Of a stretch of DNA of 64,000 bases, positions 52,931 through 61,811 are shown in pieces. A model generated the notes under the pieces. That model made no database searches, was not told the origin of the DNA, and saw only the letters and a program-made list of their open reading frames with translations. A program made the translations under genes and the position numbers. The stretch is from positions 62,001 through 126,000 of the forward strand of contig JBAZGG010000001.1 in the NCBI GenBank assembly GCA_041653015.1. Direction: 5' to 3'. Source of the DNA: JBAZGG01 sp041653015. Its GTDB lineage: Bacteria > Bacillota_I > Bacilli_A > RFN20 > CAG-826. The stretch's first letter is position 1; each line of letters starts with the position of its first letter.

Positions 52931-54904
52931 ATGAACGAAAAATTTGAATTAATCTCAAATTATAAGCCTACAGGCGATCAACCAAAGGCTATTAAAGAAC
53001 TTTTGCAAGGGCTTCTTAATGGCAAGAGAGTTCAAGTCCTTCTTGGAGCGACCGGAACAGGGAAGACATTTACTGTATCAAACATTATCAACAGTATTCA
53101 AAAGCCGACCCTAGTTCTCGTTCATAATAAAACTCTTGCAGGTCAACTATATTCCGAATTTAAAGAATTGTTTCCAAATAATCGCGTTGAGTACTTCGTT
53201 TCAAATTTTGATTTTTATCAACCTGAAGCATATCTTCCAAAATCTGACACATACATCGATAAAAGTGCTGTGATGAACGAAGAAATTGAAATGCTTCGAA
53301 CGAGTGCTATTAATTCAGTTTTAGAACGAAAAGACACAATTGTTGTTGCTTCTGTCGCTTCAATTTATGGTTTGACAGATCCTGATGAATACCGAAATCT
53401 TGTCTTTGAAATACGCGTCGGCGAAGAACTTAATCGAAAAGAGTTGTTGTTGCGGTTGATCGACGCTCAATATGAGCGAAATAATCTCGAATTGAATTCA
53501 GGAACATTTAGAGTTCGTGGTGACATTATTGAGATTGCGCCCCCTCATACGAATGAATACTATATAAAAATTGATACTTTTGGTGATGAAGTAGAACATA
53601 TTTATCAAATTGATAAAACAACTGGTGAGATCAGAAAGAATTATTCGACATATCCTGTATTTCCTGCATACGATCACGCTTCAACGAGACAGAGAATCGG
53701 AGAAGCTGTAAAGACTATAAAATTGGAATTAGGAGAACGCTTGGATTATTTCCGAAATCGTGGTCAGCTTTTGGAAGCGGAACGACTTGACTTAAGAACG
53801 CGTCAAGATATGGAGAGCATGCTCGAATTTGGAATGTGCCCCGGAATTGAGAATTATTCTCGACATATTGATAAGAGAAAACCCGGAACAAGACCATATA
53901 CTTTAATCGACTATTTTCCGAGAGATTTTTTGCTTATTGTCGACGAATCACATGTTACCTTTCCGCAAATAAGAGGCATGTATAATGGTGACCGCTCTAG
54001 AAAAGAAACTCTTGTAGAGTTTGGATTCCGTTTGCCAAGCGCTCTTGATAATCGACCTTTAAATTTTTCTGAGTTTGAGACATTGATGCCCCAGACTATT
54101 TGCACATCTGCAACTCCAGGTGATTACGAACTTTCCAAATGTGATCATAAAGTGGTTGAGCAAATTATCAGGCCTACTGGCTTACTTGACCCCATAATTG
54201 AAGTAAGGAAGACTTTGGGCCAGATTGACGATTTGATGTACGAGATCTCAAAGCGTATTGCAAATCACGAAAGAACTATGATCATAACTTTAACAATTCG
54301 CATGGCTGAAGATTTGACAGCTTATTTTAAAGAAAAAGGATTCAAAATAGCCTATCTTCATAATGAGACGAAAACGCTGGAAAGAACGGAGATTATATAT
54401 CAACTTAGAAAAGGGAAATATGACGTTTTAGTTGGCATAAATCTTTTGAGAGAAGGTCTTGATATACCCGAAGTGTCACTGATAGCAATTCTTGATGCCG
54501 ATAAAGAAGGCTTTCTGCGATCAACCAGATCGCTTATTCAAGTAACAGGTCGTGCTGCAAGGAATAAAAATGGCAAGGTTATCATGTATGCCGATAGAAT
54601 TACAGACTCGATGAGAGAAGCGATTGGAGAAACTAATAGGCGAAGGCAAATACAAGAGAAGTATAACGATGATAATGGAATAATCCCAGAAACAATTATT
54701 AAAGAGATTAGGCTTCCTCTAAAGAATTCTCAAAACGATATGAACTCTCTTCTTAATGTGACAAAGAAGTCTTCTCGCAGCGAAATTCAGGCTAAACTAA
54801 AAAATCTCGAAAAAGAAATGCGCGAAGCCGCAAAAAACTATGATTTTGAACGCGCCGCTGAAATTCGTGATATTATATTGGAAATCAGAGCAACTATTGA
54901 TTAA
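52931..54904 (+). CDS. uvrB: Excinuclease ABC subunit B
   Basis: The damage-verifying helicase-like subunit of nucleotide excision repair. Signatures are YKPTGDQPKAI, Walker A LGATGTGKTFTVSN (near residue 39), the beta-hairpin region with YFVSNFDFYQPEAYLP, and the LLREGLDIPEVSLIAILDAD motif. The C-terminal UVR motif (KNYDFERAAEIRD) contacts UvrC. Its 657 aa are standard. No strong ribosome-binding site precedes the ATG, 19 nt after the yitT-like stop. uvrA is not in the window. Confidence 0.97.
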   Translation: MNEKFELISNYKPTGDQPKAIKELLQGLLNGKRVQVLLGATGTGKTFTVSNIINSIQKPTLVLVHNKTLAGQLYSEFKELFPNNRVEYFVSNFDFYQPEAYLPKSDTYIDKSAVMNEEIEMLRTSAINSVLERKDTIVVASVASIYGLTDPDEYRNLVFEIRVGEELNRKELLLRLIDAQYERNNLELNSGTFRVRGDIIEIAPPHTNEYYIKIDTFGDEVEHIYQIDKTTGEIRKNYSTYPVFPAYDHASTRQRIGEAVKTIKLELGERLDYFRNRGQLLEAERLDLRTRQDMESMLEFGMCPGIENYSRHIDKRKPGTRPYTLIDYFPRDFLLIVDESHVTFPQIRGMYNGDRSRKETLVEFGFRLPSALDNRPLNFSEFETLMPQTICTSATPGDYELSKCDHKVVEQIIRPTGLLDPIIEVRKTLGQIDDLMYEISKRIANHERTMIITLTIRMAEDLTAYFKEKGFKIAYLHNETKTLERTEIIYQLRKGKYDVLVGINLLREGLDIPEVSLIAILDADKEGFLRSTRSLIQVTGRAARNKNGKVIMYADRITDSMREAIGETNRRRQIQEKYNDDNGIIPETIIKEIRLPLKNSQNDMNSLLNVTKKSSRSEIQAKLKNLEKEMREAAKNYDFERAAEIRDIILEIRATID

Positions 54905-54976
54905 TAAAAACGTTGTTTTATATTGAAAATTATGCAATTATATTAAAGCGTAAATGGACAAGGAAAGGTAAAACTT

Positions 54977-55264
54977 ATGAATTGGTATGACATAGTATTT
55001 ATGATAGTGGCATTAATCATTATTGTTTTGTCTTTACTTCAAGGCGGAAAATCACAAGGCGCCTCTGGTGCCATTACTGGCGGTGGAATGAATATCTTTG
55101 TAAAAACAAAAGAAAGAGGCTCTGAATTAGTGGTCACTTGGCTCACTTTTGCATTTGCTATTATTTTCTTTTTTATCGCTATTATAGTTGCAATTATGCA
55201 ATCGTCGTCTTCTGCTGATGAAGTATCCGCAGCAGCCCGCGTTTTGCAAAGCGTTATTCATTAA
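54977..55264 (+). CDS. secG: Preprotein translocase subunit SecG
   Basis: A small two-helix component of the SecYEG channel. The first helix (residues 3-20) is followed by LLQGGKSQGASGAITGGGMN, typical of SecG, and a second helix spans about 52-75. Its 95 aa include a short C-terminal tail. AAAGGT lies 8 nt before the ATG. It is monocistronic, with a strong terminator after it. Confidence 0.92.
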   Translation: MNWYDIVFMIVALIIIVLSLLQGGKSQGASGAITGGGMNIFVKTKERGSELVVTWLTFAFAIIFFFIAIIVAIMQSSSSADEVSAAARVLQSVIH

Positions 55265-55282
55265 TTTCCAATTTGCCAATTG

Positions 55283-55306
55283 AGCCAGCTTAATGCTGGC
55301 TTTTAA
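55283..55306 (+). terminator. secG terminator
   Basis: AGCCAGC pairs perfectly with GCTGGCT around a 5-nt loop, followed by TTT and an AT-rich tract. Confidence 0.85.
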
Positions 55307-55333
55307 TATAATATAGTGTCATATATCTATCTT

Positions 55334-55342
55334 TGATAAAAT
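55334..55342 (+). promoter_or_regulatory. Extended -10 promoter of folD
   Basis: TGATAAAAT fits an extended -10 element. A strong AGGAGG ribosome-binding site lies 8 nt before the folD ATG. Confidence 0.45.
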
Positions 55343-55369
55343 ATGTTGTGAAATAGGAGGCTACTAGCT

Positions 55370-56161
55370 ATGGAGATAAAAGATTATGTTTCCAATCGGA
55401 AAGAAATGATAAAAAGAGACATCGTTTCTTTGGTTATAAAACCTCATCTTGTCATTATCCAAGTAAATGACGATGATGCCTCCAATGCTTATATCAAAGG
55501 CAAACTAAAAGATGCGGCTGAGGTTAACATCGATGCATCGCTTATTAAACTCTCAAGTAATATTTCGGAAGAAGAGCTAATTTCTTTGATAAAAAGCAAA
55601 AATGCAGATTCATCTGTTCATGGCTTGATAGTTCAAATGCCGCTTCCACAACAAATTGATGAGAATAAAATAAAACTTGCGATTGATCCAGCAAAAGATG
55701 TTGATGGATTTCATCCGCAATCGCTATATGATCCTTGCACTCCGAAAGGAATTATTAATTATTTAAAAGAAGAAAAATTCGATTTTTCCGGTAAAAACGC
55801 TGTTGTTATTGGTCGAAGTAATATCGTTGGTAAGCCAACAGCCAAGTTGTTATTAAAAGAAAACTGCAATGTGACAGTTCTGCATTCAAAAACGTCTTTC
55901 GAAGATATGAATTTTTATCTTGCACATGCTGATATAATTGTTGTTGCAATAGGAAAGAAATGGTTTTTGAATAATCAAATTTTGAAATCGTCTGCTGTTG
56001 TTATTGATGTTGGAATCAATAGAGAAGATGGAAAACTTTTTGGCGATGCAAAACCAAGTTTAAAAGTTAAGTTGCAAACACCAGTTCCAGGTGGAGTTGG
56101 CTTGTTGACACGAATAACTCTTATTGAGAATTTATTGGAGGCTTACAAAAATGCAATTTAG
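55370..56161 (+). CDS. folD: Methylenetetrahydrofolate dehydrogenase/cyclohydrolase FolD
   Basis: A bifunctional enzyme interconverting 5,10-methylene-THF, methenyl-THF and 10-formyl-THF. The catalytic Tyr-xxx-Lys is in NAYIKGKLK (near residue 40). DVDGFHP, VVIGRSNIVGKPTAKLL for NADP binding, and TPVPGGVGLLTR are all present. At 263 aa it is about 20 residues shorter than most, mainly at the N-terminus. The downstream ThyX-like gene overlaps by 11 nt, tying it to folate one-carbon use. Confidence 0.95.
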   Translation: MEIKDYVSNRKEMIKRDIVSLVIKPHLVIIQVNDDDASNAYIKGKLKDAAEVNIDASLIKLSSNISEEELISLIKSKNADSSVHGLIVQMPLPQQIDENKIKLAIDPAKDVDGFHPQSLYDPCTPKGIINYLKEEKFDFSGKNAVVIGRSNIVGKPTAKLLLKENCNVTVLHSKTSFEDMNFYLAHADIIVVAIGKKWFLNNQILKSSAVVIDVGINREDGKLFGDAKPSLKVKLQTPVPGGVGLLTRITLIENLLEAYKNAI

Positions 56162-56744
56162 TATTTCAAATTTTTATGTCTATGGTCTTGAAAGAGCAGT
56201 CAAGGCATCCGGAAATCCGATGCGAACAACAATAGACGCAAGCGTCACAAACGATAAGGATTTTTTGCGCGCTCAACGTTTGGGAAATGCTCGAAACGGA
56301 GAAGGTCATGATAATTTTCTTAAAGGAATTTTAGTTCATCTTGATGTTGTTGCGCCCCTATATTGGTGGAAGCAAGCCCAACGCTATCATTGGTTTGACT
56401 TTGTTTCTTCTCAATCGACGATGCATTGTTTGTTAAAATTCGATATTCAAACACAATGTGTTGATGAAACAAATAAAGATGTTATCAAAATCATTGATGA
56501 GCTTGTAAGAAAATATTTAGCTCTTCCTGATGGTGATTCAACCAAGATTGATAAGTGGAAAGAATTAATCGCTTCTCTGCCCTCTGGTTTCTGTCTTGGA
56601 GCTACGATGACTACTAATTACCAGCAACTTAAAACTATGTATTTGCAAAGACGCAATCATAAGCTTGATGAATGGAAGAAATTCTGCATATGGTGTGATG
56701 CTTTGCCACATTTTAAAGAATTGACAGGCGTTGATAAGCTATAG
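56151..56744 (+). CDS. Distant ThyX-like (flavin-dependent thymidylate synthase fold) protein
   Basis: A 197-aa protein. VVAPLYWWKQAQRYHWFDFV followed by SSQSTMH lines up with the ThyX region VKAPIFVARQWFRHR and its signature serine/arginine stretch, but the strict RHRxxSxNExSxRY motif is not kept. The end TTNYQQLKTMYLQRRNHKL with a following DEW matches the ThyX C-terminal TVNARSL...LR...AQWE pattern. ThyX makes dTMP using methylene-THF and FAD, so a gene coupled to folD fits. GGAGG 10 nt before ATG 56151 lies in folD, with an 11-nt overlap. Whether it makes dTMP, binds flavin or does something else is open. The upstream ATG 56124 is rejected. Confidence 0.6.
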   Translation: MQFSISNFYVYGLERAVKASGNPMRTTIDASVTNDKDFLRAQRLGNARNGEGHDNFLKGILVHLDVVAPLYWWKQAQRYHWFDFVSSQSTMHCLLKFDIQTQCVDETNKDVIKIIDELVRKYLALPDGDSTKIDKWKELIASLPSGFCLGATMTTNYQQLKTMYLQRRNHKLDEWKKFCIWCDALPHFKELTGVDKL

Positions 56745-56799
56745 CTTTAAAATTTAAATTCTTCAATATATAAATTAACGATTGTTAAAGGAGTAATAT

Positions 56800-58023
56800 A
56801 TGAAAAAAACTATTCTCAAAAAATACGCAGAACTAATTGTACAAATTGGTGCTAATGTCCAGAGGGGTCAAGATGTTATTATTAACGCTGAAACCGATCA
56901 ATCTTTGCTCGTTGAATATATTGTCAGCGAGTGTTACAAACGAAAAGCGAATATTGTCACCATTAAATGGCAGTGTAATAATGTCGATAAAATCACTTCT
57001 AGAAAAGCATCAATAGGAGCGCTTTCGAAAGTGCCAAATTGGGTCATTGAAAGAGAAAAGTATTATGTTGAGACTTTGCCTGCACTTATATATATCGAGA
57101 GTGCGGATCCAGATGGGATGAAGGGAATTAACCAGGAAAAAATTGCTAAAGTTGGTATGAAGGTATATCCAATTTTAAAGCCATTTCATGATCAACGAGA
57201 TAACAAACAACAATGGACAATCGTTGGTGCCGCTTCCCCTGAGTGGGCCAAAAAGGTATTTCCGGAATTGCGAAAAAAAGAAGCAACAGAAAAATTGTGG
57301 GAATCTATTCTCTTTACATCTAGAGCACTAAACAATCCAATCAAAGAATGGCAAGAGCATAATGATTTTATTAAAAATCAGTGCCAGAAGTTGAACAAAT
57401 TAGCACTTGTTTCACTTCACTATTCTTCGAAGAATGGAACAGATTTAACGGTTGGATTATTATCAAATGCCGATTTCATTGGTGGTGTGGAAACTACTCT
57501 TAGCGGTATTTCTTTCAACCCTAATATACCAACCGAAGAGTGCTTTACATCTCCAAAAAAAGGAGCAGCTGAAGGAATTGTTTATTCAACGAAACCACTT
57601 TCCTATCGCGGTGAATTGATTGAGAATTTTTGGATAAAATTCAAAGAAGGCAAAGCGGTTGAAGTTCATGCTGAAAAGAATGAAAACCTTCTCAAACAAA
57701 TCATTTCGATGGATCCTGATGCAAGCTATTTGGGAGAATGCGCTCTAGTTCCGCACAATTCACCAATTTCTGAATCTGGCATTCTTTTTTGGAATACTCT
57801 GTATGACGAGAATGCTTCTTGTCACTTGGCTTTAGGAATGGGTTTTACGAATACGATCAGAAATTATAGTAAATATTCATTAGAAGAACTCAAGAAAATG
57901 GGTATTAATGATTCAATGGTTCACGTTGATTTCATGATTGGAAGCAAGGATTTGAGTATTATTGGCCACACCTCTGATGGAAGAGATGTTCAAATTTTTA
58001 AAAACGGAAACTGGTCAATTTAG
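56800..58023 (+). CDS. M29 family aminopeptidase
   Basis: A cytosolic metal-dependent aminopeptidase of the thermophilic AmpS/AmpT family (407 aa). Metal-ligand regions are NIPTEECFTSP (Glu near 248), LGECALVP (Glu near 310), NASCHLALG (His near 340) and MVHVDFMIG (His/Asp near 373). AAAGGAG lies 6 nt before the ATG. It stands alone, with a bidirectional terminator between it and the convergent glnA. Confidence 0.95.
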   Translation: MKKTILKKYAELIVQIGANVQRGQDVIINAETDQSLLVEYIVSECYKRKANIVTIKWQCNNVDKITSRKASIGALSKVPNWVIEREKYYVETLPALIYIESADPDGMKGINQEKIAKVGMKVYPILKPFHDQRDNKQQWTIVGAASPEWAKKVFPELRKKEATEKLWESILFTSRALNNPIKEWQEHNDFIKNQCQKLNKLALVSLHYSSKNGTDLTVGLLSNADFIGGVETTLSGISFNPNIPTEECFTSPKKGAAEGIVYSTKPLSYRGELIENFWIKFKEGKAVEVHAEKNENLLKQIISMDPDASYLGECALVPHNSPISESGILFWNTLYDENASCHLALGMGFTNTIRNYSKYSLEELKKMGINDSMVHVDFMIGSKDLSIIGHTSDGRDVQIFKNGNWSI

Positions 58024-58041
58024 TTTAATTATTAAAAAAAT

Positions 58042-58067
58042 AACTGCAATTTGATGCAGTTCTTTTC
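58042..58067. terminator. Bidirectional terminator between the M29 peptidase and glnA
   Basis: AACTGCA pairs with TGCAGTT around a 6-nt loop. T-rich sequence follows on the plus strand, and a run of seven A on the plus side gives a T-tract on the minus strand. It can serve both convergent genes. Confidence 0.8.
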
Positions 58068-58071
58068 TTTT

Positions 58072-59415
58072 CTATTTTTCTAGATATGTATTGAGTTCCC
58101 AATCCGTAATTAATTTTCTGTACTGTTCCCATTCAAGATCCTTTGCTATCGAGTATTTCTCAAATGTGTGATCGCCAAGTGCTTCTTGGAGAAGAGCATC
58201 TTTCTTTAATTCCTTCATAGCATCTTTAAGATTTTCTGGAAGATTAGGTATCCCTTTTGCTTCTCTTTGCTCTCTAGATAATGCAAAAATATTGTCATAA
58301 ACAGGTGGAATTAATTCTGATTCTTTTAAATTTTTTATTCCATCGAGACCGCAGGCGAGTATTCCAGCGAGAGCTAAATATGGATTAGCCATCGGATCAA
58401 CGTTTCTTAATTCAGTTCTTGTCGAATCGTCTCTAATTGCGGGAATTCTAATCATTGATGATCTATTTGCGTCACTCCAACATGCATAGCACGGCGCTTC
58501 ATATCCAGGGATTAATCTTTTGTAAGAATTAACAACAGGGTTTGTTAATGCGCACAAACTTCGCGAATGAACCAATATACCTGTAATCCATTTTCTTGCC
58601 AGAGATGATAGTTTCATCGGATCCTTTGTATCAAAAAATATGTTGTTTCCTTCCATGTCTGTCAAAGAGCAATTAGTGTGCATTCCACTTCCGGCTAATT
58701 GCGCGATAGGTTTTGGCATAAAGGAGGCAATATATCCATGTTTTCTCGCCACAACCTTAACAACTTGTTTAAATGTCTGAACATTATCACAAGCGCGCAA
58801 AACATCTGTAAACCTAAAATTAATCTCATTTTGTCCTGGTCCTACTTCATGATGTGCTGTTTGCACAACGAAACCGAGCCGTTCAAGTTCAATAGAAATA
58901 TCTCGTCGAACGAATTCACTACCATCAAGTGGTGATAAATCAAAATAACTTCCCTTATCGTTTGGTTCAAGAATTGGGTTCCCCTTTTCGTCTTCTTTAA
59001 AAAGATAAAATTCAGGTTCAAATCCAATATTTAATGACCCAAAACCCATTTGATTCATGATTTTAATCTGCCTTTTTAATATGAAGCGTGGATCACCAGG
59101 AAAAGGCTTTCCATAAGGAGTGTATACGTCGCATATTAGCCGTGCGACCTTTCCGTAATTAATATTTTCAAATGTCAAAATTAACCAGCTATCCAAATCC
59201 GGCTTTAAGTACATATCTGCTTCTTTTATTCTGACAAATCCTTCGATAGATGATCCATCAAACATTATTTTATTGTTTAGAGCGTCATCAAGCTTTGACA
59301 CGGGAATTTCAACAGCCTTGATTGTTCCGAGCATGTCAGTGAATTGTAGTCTCACATACCTCACGTTTTCATCTTTAGCGATTTTTAAGATGTCTTTTCT
59401 TGTGTAACTAGCCAT
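58072..59415 (-). CDS. glnA: Type I glutamine synthetase
   Basis: Makes glutamine from glutamate, ammonia and ATP. Signatures are FDGSSIEGFVRIKEADMYL (near residue 50), GSGMHTNCSL, NRSSMIRIP and RNVDPMANPYLALAG. At 447 aa it is the GSI-alpha form typical of Bacillota. GAGGT lies 7 nt before the ATG. Upstream on the minus strand TTGCAT, a 16-nt spacer and CATAAT form a fair promoter. No clear GlnR operator (TGTNA-N7-TNACA) was found, and glnR is not adjacent. Confidence 0.97.
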   Translation of the reverse strand: MASYTRKDILKIAKDENVRYVRLQFTDMLGTIKAVEIPVSKLDDALNNKIMFDGSSIEGFVRIKEADMYLKPDLDSWLILTFENINYGKVARLICDVYTPYGKPFPGDPRFILKRQIKIMNQMGFGSLNIGFEPEFYLFKEDEKGNPILEPNDKGSYFDLSPLDGSEFVRRDISIELERLGFVVQTAHHEVGPGQNEINFRFTDVLRACDNVQTFKQVVKVVARKHGYIASFMPKPIAQLAGSGMHTNCSLTDMEGNNIFFDTKDPMKLSSLARKWITGILVHSRSLCALTNPVVNSYKRLIPGYEAPCYACWSDANRSSMIRIPAIRDDSTRTELRNVDPMANPYLALAGILACGLDGIKNLKESELIPPVYDNIFALSREQREAKGIPNLPENLKDAMKELKKDALLQEALGDHTFEKYSIAKDLEWEQYRKLITDWELNTYLEK

Positions 59416-59571
59416 ATTTTTACCTCATTTCAAGGATGACATCATAAATTATGCGCTTTTTAGGACTAAATGCAAGTTTCGTTTCCAAATAAAAAATTAA
59501 ACTCCCATTTTATCGACACTATTCGTCATATAAATTAGGAAAAGAAGTAGAAACGAATTCCAAAACTGTAA

Positions 59572-61080
59572 TTAATGCGAACCGTAAATGTGATCAAACC
59601 AATCATAAAAATCATCTTCCCAATAACTATCATCGCCATGATTTCTGCCATCACCGTGGTTGTGGTGATCGACATAATCATCATTTGGAGGATATTTCTC
59701 CATGTTAAACTCAGCGAACATTTTATCATAAGCGATATCAAAGTCTGGTGCGCTGTTGCGATACGCAATAAAATACGCAATTGATCTTTCGAGCATTGCT
59801 TTATCATTATGACTAAGCTGCGAAATTTCATCATCACTCATCTCGAATTCGAAAAGTGGATGGTTAAATTTCAATGGATAGTATTTGTCGAAGTATGATT
59901 CATCATCAATTTTATCATGAACGTTTTTCTTAACAAATTCCTTAAGCTTATTTTTAAAAGTTAACAACTTTTGATTAAACTGAGTAATATCAAATCCCCT
60001 CTGCCTTTCAATTGTATCTTCAAATTCGACAACCAATTGACCGATGAGATTTGATTCATTTTCGGGACTATAACCTTTGTTGCAAATTGCTGATATTTTA
60101 TCAACCACTCTTACTAAATTATAGAGAGAACAGAAAATAAATTTGTTGACCCAATCATCGAAATTTGATGTGTTGATGATGGGATTTGGATCATTAGAAA
60201 CTCTATCAAAAACATACTCGTAAAGATTTGAAATAATCGATACTTTTTGTTTTTCTTCATCGGTTAAATCATGATTTGCAAGGTAATTCGCGACGTTTTC
60301 AGAATATTCTTCTTCAGTATTGATACTATATGTTAGATATACATAATTATTCAAAACGAAATTATATATGATGTTTTTCAGCAATAATTCAATTTTTGCG
60401 AAATAGTCTGAATCCAAAGTGTTAATAGTGATATCAATATGACCCACTCCTTTAGAATTTGAACAAGAAATATAGTTTTCTTTTAAAGATCCAACGAGCA
60501 TTTTTTCTAAATAGTCAGTAGGATATACATTATCTTCATTGATTGAATATGTTGCACATATATAATCGGCTGTTTCATTTTTTATAATATTTGAAGGATC
60601 CAATTTTCCATTTGACGCAATGCCACTTTGGTATACTGGACTAATTTTGCCGATACCTGAATCAGCAGAAATGATGTTTACTTTCATCAAAGCTAAATCA
60701 ATCGGAACGGGATTAGTGGATGCGCTGTCACTTCCGTCATTTGAATGATCATAAATGCTTTTATTGATTGTATAGATAAGAGTTCCGCTCACGATTGCAA
60801 ATACTAAAAAAGATGCCAAAGATCCAATGACAACTGGTTTTCTTAAAAAACTTGAAATGCTGTGCTTCTGTTTTATATCTAAATGGCTGTATAATCGAGA
60901 TTTAACATCTGGAACAAATTTATCTTTTTCAGCTTTAATCGTTTCGCTTTCAATGTAATTCGATAGTTCTTTCTTCCTTTGATTAATTCCAAGCGAAACA
61001 AAAATATCGGCTTTAAGATTAGGTACAAGAGCATTACCTTCCTTTTTGATTTTTTTAAATAACTTCTTTTCTTCTTTCAT
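59572..61080 (-). CDS. Probable membrane anti-sigma factor with His/Asp-rich C-terminus
   Basis: A 502-aa single-pass membrane protein co-encoded with an ECF sigma factor and so probably its regulator. The cytoplasmic N-terminus (about 1-80) contains a duplicated motif, LVPNLKADIFVSLGI and FVPDVKSRLYSHLDI. A membrane helix spans about 82-105. The large external part (about 110-502) is not recognised and ends in a His/Asp-rich tail (HHNHGDGRNHGDD), which could bind metal. ATG 61080 lies within the sigma gene, overlapping it by 26 nt; TTG 61101 is the alternative start. The anti-sigma role is inferred from context and topology. Confidence 0.7.
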   Translation of the reverse strand: MKEEKKLFKKIKKEGNALVPNLKADIFVSLGINQRKKELSNYIESETIKAEKDKFVPDVKSRLYSHLDIKQKHSISSFLRKPVVIGSLASFLVFAIVSGTLIYTINKSIYDHSNDGSDSASTNPVPIDLALMKVNIISADSGIGKISPVYQSGIASNGKLDPSNIIKNETADYICATYSINEDNVYPTDYLEKMLVGSLKENYISCSNSKGVGHIDITINTLDSDYFAKIELLLKNIIYNFVLNNYVYLTYSINTEEEYSENVANYLANHDLTDEEKQKVSIISNLYEYVFDRVSNDPNPIINTSNFDDWVNKFIFCSLYNLVRVVDKISAICNKGYSPENESNLIGQLVVEFEDTIERQRGFDITQFNQKLLTFKNKLKEFVKKNVHDKIDDESYFDKYYPLKFNHPLFEFEMSDDEISQLSHNDKAMLERSIAYFIAYRNSAPDFDIAYDKMFAEFNMEKYPPNDDYVDHHNHGDGRNHGDDSYWEDDFYDWFDHIYGSH

Positions 61081-61609
61081 AAGCCGCTTTGTTTTTTTCA
61101 ACTGCCCCTCTGAGTTTTTTTAAAGCATTGTTGTATTTCCATGTAACTGTTCCCAACGGTAAATTCAGCATTTCAGCAATTTCGCGATGCTTATATTCAC
61201 CGATAGCGAACAATAGCACAATCTTTAACTCATCTTCCGTGAGTATTTTATTCGCTAAAGAAATCAATGGTGTATCGAAATCTTTATCTAGACAATATAT
61301 CCCATCCTGAATAGTATCATGCGAGAAGTCGACACTTATTTCCCTGTGTCTCTTTCTGATCAATGTCAATGCAGTGTTTTTTGCGATTGTCAGAATCCAG
61401 TTTCTGGCATTTGTGTCCTTTTTATATGATTTAATATTCTCATAGATTTTAATGTATGTTTGCTGCATCACATCTTCCGCTAATTGATAGTCGCGAAGTA
61501 TTGTTAGAACAAAACTAAATACACCTTTTGAAGTCAAATCATAAATTATGCCTAGTGAATTGGATTCACCTTTTTGCAGCCTTACGATTGCCTTTTCTAG
61601 TTTATCCAT
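61055..61609 (-). CDS. ECF-type RNA polymerase sigma factor
   Basis: A 184-aa extracytoplasmic-function sigma factor. Region 2 holds YQLAEDVMQQTYIKIYENI and ARNWILTIAKNTAL, and region 4 holds LLFAIGEYKHREIAEMLNLP with LGTVTWKYNNALKKLRG. AGGG lies 7 nt before the ATG, and TATAAT lies on the minus strand about 30 nt upstream. The partner membrane protein overlaps its 3' end. No obvious second copy of a promoter matching an autoregulated ECF consensus was identified. Confidence 0.94.
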   Translation of the reverse strand: MDKLEKAIVRLQKGESNSLGIIYDLTSKGVFSFVLTILRDYQLAEDVMQQTYIKIYENIKSYKKDTNARNWILTIAKNTALTLIRKRHREISVDFSHDTIQDGIYCLDKDFDTPLISLANKILTEDELKIVLLFAIGEYKHREIAEMLNLPLGTVTWKYNNALKKLRGAVEKNKAAYERRKEVI

Positions 61610-61674
61610 GCATTTTCCCTATTTGGATAATAAAATTATACTATGATTGCATAGTTTCACCAAAAATCTATGGC

Positions 61675-61767
61675 TGCACTGAACAAAAAAGGAAGAGGGA
61701 ATGGGCCTATAAATTAATATAGAATAGGGATGCCCATTCACCTCTATGCAGCTATGTGTTCACTGCA
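61675..61767 (-). other. Large interrupted palindrome between the nuclease and sigma genes
   Basis: Two nested inverted repeats. TGCACTGAACA (61675-61685) pairs with TGTTCACTGCA (61757-61767) at 10 of 11 positions, and AGAGGGAATGGGC (61694-61706) pairs with GCCCATTCACCTCT (61732-61745) with one bulge. On the minus strand the inner stem is followed by CCTCTTCCTTTTTTG, so it can end the nuclease transcript. The outer arms are not needed for a terminator. Confidence 0.6.
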
Positions 61768-61811
61768 TATTATTAACACAATTATTCGATATTTTATTGG
61801 TATTAGCAGAG

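Noticed and set aside
59535..59837. A 100-codon minus-strand frame with hydrophobic sequence at the end of the anti-sigma gene
   Set aside because: It is out of frame with the well-placed 502-aa gene on the same strand, and its Ile/Met/Thr richness comes from reading His/Asp codons in another frame.
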